This document shows positions 55,860 to 64,000 of a DNA stretch of 64,000 nucleotides, in pieces. Numbering within the stretch: position 1 is the stretch's first letter; the number at the start of each line of letters is the position of its first letter. The stretch is taken from assembly GCA_013180625.2 (NCBI GenBank), contig SNVD02012289.1:434001-498000 (forward strand). The letters run 5' to 3'. The notes beneath the pieces were generated by a model, which had not been told where the DNA came from, made no database searches, and saw only the letters and a list, made by a program, of their open reading frames with translations. Made by a program: the position numbers and the translations under genes. The stretch comes from Boswellia sacra. Its lineage: Eukaryota; Streptophyta; Magnoliopsida; Sapindales; Burseraceae.

Positions 55860-57386
55860 ATATGATGATCAGGCTTTGACACTACAATATTTTTTAGGAA
55901 AAATATTATTAATAACCATCAACTAATGTCCAATATTAACATAACTCTCATACTTAATATAATATTATCAATAATCTTAAGGTTACCTAATTTTAGTTAA
56001 ATTTAATACCTAAAGGATAAAAAAATTTATTCAAATAATTTACTTAAGTAGTTCATGTTCATCTTTTTCTAAATAAAATAACCTTATAAATTTTAGTGAA
56101 AAAATAATAAATAATAAAATACTTAAAATAAATACATCAACTATCAATTATACCTTCAAAATATACTGCTCTTATATAAATTTAGTTGTTTGAATAAAGA
56201 TTAGTTAGCGATTTAGATTAATTTTAAAATTAATTTAAAATGGTTTTGTTTTAGGGTTTTAGATTTTTTTTTTAGGTTTATTATAATTTTTATATTTTAT
56301 TTATTTTAATTACAAGAAAATTTCTTTAATTTTTTAGTTTTATTTTAGTTAGTTTAATTTATTTAATTTAATTTTTTAACATTAAAATCCTATATTTTAA
56401 TCCATTTATTTTACTCTTATTATTTTAATTCATCTTCTCTTATTTATATTTAACTGCTTTATTTTTAATTTGACTTTATTATATATCTTTTCTTATAGTT
56501 TTATAATTCATTGTAATTAGAAGTTTTATATTTTTTGTCTCTTAGTGTAAGGTTATTAATGAAAATTTTATAACTCTTTAATTTAAATGCTAAACTAGTT
56601 ATAAAATATTTAAACAATAAAAAATAGTATAGTTGAGGGGTATAATAGTTATTATATATATTTTTTATAACTCTTTAATTTAAATGCTAAACCCATTAAA
56701 AAATATTTAAATAATAAAAAATAGTATGGTTGAAGAGTATAATAGTTATTATATATATTTTTAATGCGTTAGTGGACTAATTTAACAAAATTTGGTGTTA
56801 ACAAGATTATTGATAATATTATATAAAATGTGAGAGTTAGGCCTTAGTTTAAGATTATTTCTAATATTTCTCTTGTGCTTTGAAAAGTTGAAATAAAAGT
56901 CAATTAATATTTTATTAAGTATTGTAGTAAAGTTTTTTTATATCGAAAAACTTTACTACAATATCAAAAAACTTTACTACAACAAAATCTTTACAAACCA
57001 TTATAAAATAAAAATCTTACATAATTGAAATGTTACAAAATTATAATAATTTATATAAAATAGGAGCAAAATTATAATAATTTATATAAAACATGAAATA
57101 AATATGTACATAAAAAATAAAATACATAATGGCACGATACGTGATAAATGTTATATAATCATTCATATTGTATTTAAAAAATAAAATCTATTATGCTATT
57201 TATATCTATTTGATATGTTTAAAAACAATACACAAAATTTTAGCTTGAAATCAAACTACTTCTGAAATGTTAACAAAACCATGCATATTCTTGCCCCAAT
57301 TGAATGCCAACTAAAAAGAAAGAAAAATTCAAAAACAAATTAAAAAACAAAAAAAATTCTGAATCCTAATCAAATCCTTGAAGCTT
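55860..57386. other. AT-rich spacer between the BiP genes
   Basis: No gene is seen. A direct repeat of about 70 bases is visible: TAACTCTTTAATTTAAATGC at about 56570 and again at about 56670, each followed by AATAAAAAATAGTAT and a short common tail. The rest is low complexity. Confidence 0.5.
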
Positions 57387-59949
57387 TTACAACTCATCAT
57401 CAGGTTCTTCATTTTGTGAATCACTTGCACCACTTCTCTCATAGAGATTTTTTATGATAGGGTTGCAGATATCTTCAACCTCCTTTAATTTCTCATCAAA
57501 TTCATGCTTGTCTGCATTCTGGTTGTCATCTAGCCATTCAAGAGCTTCCTTCAGGATGCCATCAATCTTCTCTTTGTCATCAGAATCAATTTGGTCTCCA
57601 AGCTTTTCATTGATAGAGCTTCTCACGGTGTAGATGTAGGTTTCCAGTTTGTTCCTAGCATCAATCCTCTCTTTCACCATCTTATCTTCCTCAGCAAACT
57701 CCTCAGCCTCTTTCACCATCATATCAATTTCTTCTTGGCTGAGACGCCCCTTGTCATTGGTGATGGTGATTGATTCTGACTTACTTGCTGCTTTGTCCTT
57801 AGCTGTCACATGAAGGATACCATCAGCATCAACCTCAAATGTGACCTCGATCTGGGGCACTCCCCTGCAATTAAAAAAGCATAACATTAAGAAACAAGTA
57901 ATAGTAAATTGCATATAACATCTTAATGTAAACAAATAAGGAAGTCTTCTGGCTCTAAATTCTAACTATATTAACTCACCTTGGAGCAGGTGCAATGCCG
58001 GATAAATCAAATTTTCCAAGCTCATGGCAGTCCTTTGTCAAGCTTCTTTCTCCTTCATATACCTGAAATTTTGGAAGATTTTTTTTAGTCTAGAACAAGA
58101 ATGAGCGTGCATTCAATAGGTAGAATTTGCAATTAACTTTTTGTTATACCTTGATAGACACTGTGGTTTGCTGGTCTTGGTAGGTGGTAAATGTCTGAGT
58201 TTTCTTGGTTGGGATAACAGTATTTCTCGGAATTAACCTGGTCATAACACCACCAGCAGTTTCAATACCGAGACTAAGTGGAGCTACATCAAGCAACAAA
58301 ACATCTGCAACAAACAAAAGATGAGAACCCAATAGGTACATACTGAATCCAAAAACACGAGACTTAGAAGTCTAGATAATAAACCTTTAGTTGCTTCACC
58401 ACCTTCACCACTAAGAATCCCACCTTGCACTGCCGCACCATATGCAACAGCTTCATCAGGATTCACACCCTTGTTTGGCGCTTTTCCATCAAAGAAATCC
58501 TTCAACAATTGCTGAATCTTGGGGATACGAGTGCTCCCTCCAACAAGGACAATATCATGAATATCTGTTTTCTTCAAGCCAGCATCTCCCAGTGCCTTCT
58601 TCACAGGTCCCATGGTTTTCTTAAATAAATCCGCATTCAGTTCTTCAAATCTGGCTCTTGTTAATGCCTCCGAAAGATCAACACCATCAAACAGTGACTC
58701 AATCTCAACTCTAACTTGGTGCTGGCTACTCAATGCCCTCTTGGCTCTCTCACATTCCCTACGAAGCTTCCCAAGTGCCTTATTGTTTTGGCTAATATCC
58801 TTGTTGTGCTTCTTTTTGATCAACTTGATGAAGTAGTCCATCAGTCTTTGATCAAAGTCCTCTCCTCCCAAGTGAGTGTCTCCGCTGGTGGCAAGAACCT
58901 CAAACACACCATTGTCAATAGTTAAGATGCTAACATCGAATGTACCACCCCCAAGATCATAAACCAAAATATTCTTCTCTCCCCCTTTCTGGTTTAGTCC
59001 ATAAGCAATAGCTGCGGCTGTTGGCTCATTGATTATCCGAACCACATTAAGCCCAGCTATGGTGCCTGCATCCTTAGTTGCCTGCTTTTGTGCATCATTG
59101 AAGTAAGCTATACAACCAGGCAAGAAAAGAACCCGCACGTTAGACCATAAAATACAAAACACAGGAGTCACAATTCAGCTTACTAAAACATAACTTGAAA
59201 TAACTATTGCTTTTTAACTGTACCTGGAACAGTAACAACAGCATCTTTGATTTTCTTGCCCAAGAAAGCCTCAGCTGTTTCCTTCATCTTCTGTAACGTC
59301 ATTGCACTGATCTCCTCAGGGCTGAACACCTTAGTCTCACCCTTAACCTTCACTTGTACGTAAGGTTTACCATGTTTGTTCACAACCTTATAAGGCAAGA
59401 ACTTTATGTCTCTTTGTACTTCAGGATCATCAAACCTGATCACATCAAAATAAAACCAAATTAACCCCCTGCATTCCACCCTCAAAAAAAATAGAAAACT
59501 CAATCACTACCGTCAAAGAGAGAGGCGTGTTACTTACTTTCTTCCGATTAGGCGCTTAACGTCAAATATGGTGCGGTCTGCATTGGAAGCCGCCTGATTC
59601 TTGGCGGCTTCTCCAATGAGACGTTCAGTATCAGTGAATGCAACCCACGATGGGGTGATTCTGTTCCCTTGATCATTCGCTATAATCTCTATGTTCCCGT
59701 CTCTATAGGCACCCACACAAGAGTACGTAGTCCCCAGATCAATACCAATCACCGTCCCCGGTTGCGTAGAATCATTGGCTGATACTGATAACCCGATTGA
59801 GAATTCTTTAAAAAAAAAAAAAACCATATTTAGCATAACAATAAGCATAGAATATAAGAAGAATAAAGAATCTAGTTTATATATATAAAGAAAGTCTTAC
59901 GTAAAGCAAAGAGAAGCAATATCGTTAACGCTTTGCTCTGGATCTCCAT
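57387..59949 (-). CDS. BIP: BiP, ER-lumenal Hsp70 chaperone (copy 2)
   Basis: Seven exons on the minus strand: 59901-59949, 59538-59805, 59224-59435, 58385-59107, 58150-58304, 57980-58062, 57387-57864; 1,968 bases, 655 residues. Exons 1 and 3-6 have exactly the same lengths as in copy 1, showing tandem duplication. Signal peptide [16 protein letters not shown]. All Hsp70 signatures are present ([44 protein letters not shown]). Changes against copy 1 include IIANDQGN kept but NVVRIINEP for NVARIINEP, and GLNQKGG for GLDKKGG. The C-terminus is NEEPDDEL, a further departure from HDEL. No stop or frameshift is seen, so the gene appears intact. Its promoter has a TATA box but no ERSE. Confidence 0.93.
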
Positions 59950-60037
59950 TGCCACGTTCACTTTGTTTCTTTGAAGTTGATGCAACGGTATAAAGAATGA
60001 ATGAGACTTATGTGCCAACCATGCGAAATAACAAGTG

Positions 60038-60046
60038 TATATATAT
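60038..60046 (-). promoter_or_regulatory. TATA box of BiP copy 2
   Basis: TATATATAT about 90 bases upstream of the ATG at 59949. The degenerate upstream copy has TATATATA at the matching place (62666-62673). Confidence 0.55.
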
Positions 60047-60259
60047 TACGAATAATGTCAATGCTATTTAAATTATGAAATCTAAGTAAAAATAGAAATT
60101 CTAATACGAATTAAAATCTTAAAATAAATAAAAAAATCTAATATTTAGCACAAAATGTCTAGTATTAGGATTGTTGCCTTTGCTTAGTTTTGAATTCGGG
60201 TTAGAAGTCTTATTGTATCTGTTTTTGTCATAGCAGAGGGTCAACCCAACCGTAATAGA

Positions 60260-60315
60260 ACACGTCATTCTTAAAGTGCTTTATGTTGGTCGCCCTTTGA
60301 AGAAGTTCCACGTCG
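60260..60315 (-). promoter_or_regulatory. bZIP-type elements upstream of BiP copy 2
   Basis: On the minus strand TGACGTGT (60260-60267) and CGACGTGG (60308-60315) each differ by one base from the UPRE core TGACGTGG/A. They lie in the stretch homologous to the ERSE region of copy 1, where the CCAAT half is replaced by CCATG. Function is inferred only. Confidence 0.4.
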
Positions 60316-60793
60316 GATTAGCCATGTAGTATGTTCTCGCGCCGTGAAGATGAGTAAAGAGGGTAAGGACGGCAACGGGGCAAGGCGGGGGTTAGAGACC
60401 CTCCCCGTTGCCCACGTCATTGTTCAATTTAATTTAATTTTTTATTTTTTAGGAAGGAATATAAAACATCTTTTATATAATTAAATTTTAAAATTTTAAT
60501 AAAATAAAATAATATTTTATTTATAAATTATAATATTTTTAATAATTAATATATTAAATAGCAAATAAAAATAATATTTATAAGATTATATACTTTTTAT
60601 ATTTAATAATTTATTATATGAAAATAAAAATAATAACATATTTTATATTTTTATATAATAGTAGGGTGTAGGGGTAATGAGTGTGCAATAGAGAATAGTA
60701 AATCATCTCTACCATATCACAATATAAGGACTAAAATTTTATGCTATTCTCACTTTACTAGAGATAGATTTTCACTCTTATCGATATATTTTA

Positions 60794-61744
60794 GGAAAAA
60801 TTGAAAAAATAGACAAAATTAGGGGGTCTCTTTGAAAAATAGACACATCCTGAAAAATTTTTATGCCATAAACACTTTCTTGACAAAAAGACCCAATTAC
60901 TCTTATGTATTCAATTTTTTCCCAAAGGCTTATTTCTCTCTCTTTGGAAGACCGAAATCCATTTCCCTCTTTACAGATTTGATTTAATTTCTAAAGAATT
61001 TGAATTCGAGATTTGAGTTTCTGAAGGATTTGTGAACTTATTTAAGAAAATCGAGTGTTATAATGTGATTTTTATACGTTAATACGTGTTATATCACGAA
61101 GAACAGGAAGAAGAAGACAGTGTTATATCACGAAGAAGAAGACACTCGACACTCGAAAATAACCTGTCGAGTCGTGTCGAGTTATGTAATGTCGAGTGTC
61201 GAGTTTTGTCGAGTGGTGAAATGTCGAGTGTCGAGTTTTGTCGAGTGGCGAAATGTCGAGTGTCGAGTGGTGAAATGTCGAGTGTCGAGTTTTGTCGAGT
61301 GATGAAATATCGAGTGTTTGTCGAATGGTAAAATGTCGAGTGTCGAGTGGTGAAATGTGTAGTTTCGAGTGTCGTGTGTCATGTTATCGAGAATCCGACA
61401 CTACTCGACATGACTCGACACGTATGTGTCGAGTGTCGACTTGTGTCGGATGCAAATAATGTCGAGTGTCGAGTTGTGTCGAGTGTCGAGTGTCGAGTGT
61501 CGAGTTATGTCGAGTGTCGAGTCACGATATATAGCTATAAATATATACTTTTAATTTCCTTTTAGTCCCTATAGTTTGTAATTTAACAATTTCATCCCCG
61601 AAAAGAGTTGTGCCTGATCCAAGTATACTTTCAAAGGGTATTTGAGTCTTTTTGTCAAGAAAGTGTTTATGTCATGAAAATTTTTCAGGATGTGTCTATT
61701 TTTCAAAGAGACCCCCTAATTTTATCTATTTTCTCAATTTTTCC
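60794..61744. mobile_element. Mutator-like element, non-autonomous, 951 bp
   Basis: Terminal inverted repeats of about 120 bases: the left end GGAAAAATTGAAAAAATAGA and the reverse complement of the right end GGAAAAATTGAGAAAATAGA. Both continue through AGGGGGTCTCTTTGAAAAAT, AGACACATCCTGAAAAATTT and AAACACTTTCTTGACAAAAA. A 9 bp target duplication flanks it (TATATTTTA at 60785-60793, TATTTTTTA at 61745-61753, one mismatch). The 9 bp duplication and GG termini are typical of Mutator-like elements. No transposase; the interior is mostly a minisatellite. Confidence 0.85.
61134..61525. repeat. GTGTCGAGT minisatellite
   Basis: Dozens of copies of the 8-10 base motif GTGTCGAGT and its higher-order unit GTCGAGTGTCGAGTTTTGTC, with variants such as GTCGAGTGGTGAAAT and, once inverted, CTCGACATGACTCGACAC. 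Open frames across it are by-products of the repeat. Confidence 0.92.
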
Positions 61745-61765
61745 TATTTTTTACCATCTCTAAAT

Positions 61766-62583
61766 AAACAAGAGACTTCAAGCCCCCGGACGTTGCTCCA
61801 GCATGACAATGTTTGGTTAAAGTTGTAAAGCATTTGTTTTTTTTTTTTTTTTTTTGGCTTCGGTTAAACTCTCTATTAAGCCCCTCGAAGGTTTAAAACT
61901 CTTATGAACACATGCCACTCAGAACTCAGCTTACTATATTGTCAAACTATTTTGAGTAATAAAAAGATATTATTCACACCATATCCATCTTTTTTTTTTG
62001 GTACTAAATACATTTTTACTCCACAAATCCTAATTTCAATCTAAAGTAAGCTTATTAATATCTAATTGACAGATAAATAAGTTGTAAATAAAAACTCTGT
62101 TCCAAGGTGATAAAAAACCATTTTTAAAATTTAGTAACGTAATTTGCTTACAAAACTTGGTATGAACGGTATATTTCTGACAAAAGGATAGTGTCGAGTA
62201 ATATAACTATAAGGGTTAAATGAATTATCACAAAATTTCATTGGGCAAATGAATGTTTACTGGAAAGTTTACCAGTAGAATTATCAAGCTGAGAAAACTT
62301 TGGAACACAGCTCAATAAGGGCATAATCCCAATTCAAACTAATCAAACACTCCAAAAACTCTACATATACAAAAGTAATAATTTCTGACAAGTGGATTTT
62401 ATTCATGTATCTTTAAGTTTGACATCTAGTTAATTTTTGGGTATTTTTATGCCTTTATTTAGTGTTATGTATTGAATCAATTTGGATAATATTTGAAGCA
62501 ATCCGGAGTTCGAACATAAATCATACACATTTTGGGCTTAATGCCCCGGAGCACGTATTTCAAGCAACAGAATGCATTCATAC
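61766..62583. other. far upstream DNA of BiP copy 2, first copy of a tandem unit
   Basis: No gene. 61763-62060 is closely similar to 63780-64000 (ATTAAGCCCCT, ACTCAGCTTA, CTAATTTCAATCTAAAGTAAGC), so it is one copy of a tandemly repeated flank. Confidence 0.65.
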
Positions 62584-63152
62584 GTTCACTTTGTTTCTAT
62601 GAAGTTAACGCAATGATATATGGAATGAATGAAAAATTATGTGTCAACCTCGCGAAATAACAAGCTATATATACTACAAGCAATCTCAATCCTATTTAAA
62701 TTATGAAATCAAGTAAAAATAGAAATTATAATACAAATTAAAATCTTAAAATAAATTAAAAAAATCTCTTATTTAGCCTAAAAATGTCTAGCATTTGGAT
62801 TGTTACCTTCGCTTAATTTTGAACTGGAATTAGAGCTCTTATTGTGTCTCTCTTTGTCAGAGCGACAAGGTCAACCAAATAATAATAGAACACATCTTTT
62901 TTAAAGGAGAAAATCTGTACATCTGCTGCAATACAACGGACGACTTAAAACGTACCACGTAGATATCTCATAGTGATGTAGCACCCACGTGACGGCCTGG
63001 TTGCATCTGCTGCAGTGCAGCGGATGTATAGCAGATTTTCTATTCTTAAAAGTTGCTTTATGTTGGTCGCATATTTGAAGTTCCGCATCGGATTACCCTC
63101 GTGTAACATTCCGTGTCGTGAAGGGGAGGAAAGAGAGACTTCTGGCCCCAGG
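62584..63152 (-). repeat. duplicate of the BiP promoter region without a coding sequence
   Basis: Aligns with 59955-60360 base for base over about 400 positions. Shared blocks include GTTCACTTTGTTTCT, CGCGAAATAACAAG against GCGAAATAACAAG, TTAAATTATGAAATC and TGTTGGTCGC. The similarity begins a few bases upstream of where the BiP start codon would be and contains a TATA-like box. Left of 62584 there is no Hsp70 sequence, so the coding part was either never copied or lost. About 110 bases at 62900-63040 are extra relative to the other copy. Confidence 0.75.
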
Positions 63153-63771
63153 TAGAGGTGGAACCAATCCCCATGGGGATGGAGCCCCGCAATTCCCCAA
63201 CCCGTTTGGGCCGGGGATGGGGAGCTAAAAATGGGAAATGGGGTGGGGATGGGGATAAAAATTTTATCCGAAATTAAATGGGGATGGGGATGGGGATTAT
63301 GCTCCAAGCCCAGCCCGGCCCGCTCCCCGAAATTAAAATAAAATAATATATATATATATATATATATTTTTTAGTAATCTAATACTTAAACCCTTGTTAT
63401 CTTTCCTATTATAAAACTTAATGTCCCACCTACTTTAATAAAACTCAAGCCCAACCTAGCCCACCTTTGTTTGCCTAAAGATTTATTTTAAGGATGTTGA
63501 TTGTCTAAAGATTTATTAATATTTATTTGTAGGTATGTTGCTTAAGGTTTATAGTTGTAATTTAAAATATGTTTTATTTCAAAGTAAAAATTTTTAACAA
63601 GTAAATGGGGTTGGAGATGGGGATGGGGATGCATTTTGGCTTTGGGGATTCCCCATCCCCATCCCCGCTTTAAAAAATTGGGGATTAATAGGGGATGGGG
63701 ATTGATATTTTAATTGGGGATGGGGATGGGGATGGCATCCCCACCCCCAACCCGGCCCGATTCCACCTCTA
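63153..63771. mobile_element. hAT-type non-autonomous element, 619 bp, G-rich ends
   Basis: Flanked by a perfect 8 bp target duplication GCCCCAGG (63145-63152 and 63772-63779). The ends are inverted: TAGAGGTGGAACC on the left, and TAGAGGTGGAATCGGGCC on the reverse strand at the right. Eight-base duplications and AGAGGTGG-type termini fit hAT transposons. Both sub-terminal regions hold GGGGATGGGGAT arrays in inverted orientation. The centre is AT-rich with a (TA)n run (63342-63366). No transposase. Confidence 0.88.
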
Positions 63772-63779
63772 GCCCCAGG

Positions 63780-64000
63780 ACAGTTCTTCATAACACAACG
63801 TTTGCTTAAAGTCGTGAAGCATTTTGTTTTTCTGGCCTCAGGTAAACTCTTTATTAAGCCCCTGGTAGTTTTAGAACTTTTATGAACCATGCCACTGGGG
63901 ACTCAGCTTATTATATTGTCAAATTATTTTTGTGCTAAATAGATTTTTACTCCATAAATCGTAATTTCAATCTAAAGTAAGCTTTTTATTATCTAATTGA
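63780..64000. repeat. second copy of the BiP far-upstream unit
   Basis: Similar to 61780-62060 and cut by the window edge. Together with 62584-63152 it shows the flank is present twice in tandem. Confidence 0.75.

Larger units (their letters stand above)
60361..61765. mobile_element. 1.4 kb inserted DNA upstream of BiP copy 2 (hAT-like ends)
   Basis: The second copy of this flank (62584-63152, then 63780 on) runs without a break across the place where this segment lies, so it is an insertion. The left edge TAAGGACGGCAACGGGGC and the right edge TTTTTTACCATCTCTA resemble the paired ends of plant hAT elements (TAGGGATGGCAA type). I could not find a clean 8 bp duplication. A separate Mutator-like element is nested inside. 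Confidence 0.45.

Noticed and set aside
61134..61525. CRISPR-like array
   Set aside because: The repeats are contiguous without unique spacers, and the genome is a plant nucleus.
61086..61565. Open frames of 60-81 codons rich in SVECRVSS-type repeats
   Set aside because: They arise from the GTGTCGAGT minisatellite in all frames.
62945..63890. His/Pro-rich open frames on the minus strand
   Set aside because: They are translations of the GGGGAT arrays in the hAT-type element.

Overview
The window is nuclear DNA of a dicot plant. Multi-exon genes with GT-AG introns sit in AT-rich spacers with many DNA transposons, plastid-derived DNA and plant-specific families. The gene content of the left and middle parts (acyl-CoA-binding kelch protein, PWWP protein PDP1, Deg14-like protease, histone H2A.W, RecQ helicase SIM) matches in order the Arabidopsis chromosome 5 block that I recall as At5g27630, At5g27650, At5g27660, At5g27670 and At5g27680. 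The species cannot be fixed from sequence alone; a rosid such as Citrus is a guess.

Layout. 1-5637 (+): 3' part of a class IV acyl-CoA-binding protein (kelch repeats plus coiled coil). 6919-11025 (+): PDP1-like PWWP chromatin protein. 12313-13806 (+): SRC2-like C2 protein, followed at 16611-17159 by a related C2 gene broken by a stop codon. 18060-18870: rearranged plastid DNA (psaA and ndhG). 18900-21650 (-): 3'-truncated Deg14 pseudogene. 22673-34075: an 11.4 kb CACTA-type element made of two arms of about 4.2 kb in inverted orientation, carrying a captured, intronless LOG (cytokinin-activating enzyme) sequence and an unrecognised ORF in both arms. 34076-35726 (+): 5'-truncated ATG18-like pseudogene starting exactly at the CACTA edge. 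36639-40406 (-): intact Deg14 protease. 40904-41554 (-): histone H2A.W. 42989-43378 (-): small membrane-anchored coiled-coil protein. 43535-43605 (-): tRNA-Gly(CCC). 44973-51868 (-): RecQ helicase SIM. 52716-55438 and 57387-59949 (-): two tandem BiP (ER Hsp70) genes with the unusual C-termini NDEL and DDEL. 59950-64000: BiP upstream DNA, a second degenerate copy of that upstream DNA without a coding region, a 951 bp Mutator-like element filled with a GTGTCGAGT minisatellite, and a 619 bp hAT-type element with a perfect 8 bp target duplication.

The functional genes are housekeeping and chromatin or stress genes without an operon-like relation: PDP1, H2A.W and RecQ-SIM act on chromatin and DNA, Deg14 and BiP in organelle or ER protein quality control. 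The most unusual material is structural. It comprises the giant inverted-repeat CACTA element with gene capture, the Deg14 duplication with a catalytic His-to-Arg change and a plastid insertion at its breakpoint, and the BiP pair in which one copy keeps a perfect ERSE and the other has lost it. Exon coordinates were worked out by hand from splice sites and reading frame; the summed exon lengths of Deg14, H2A.W, RecQ-SIM, PDP1 and both BiP genes are exact multiples of three.
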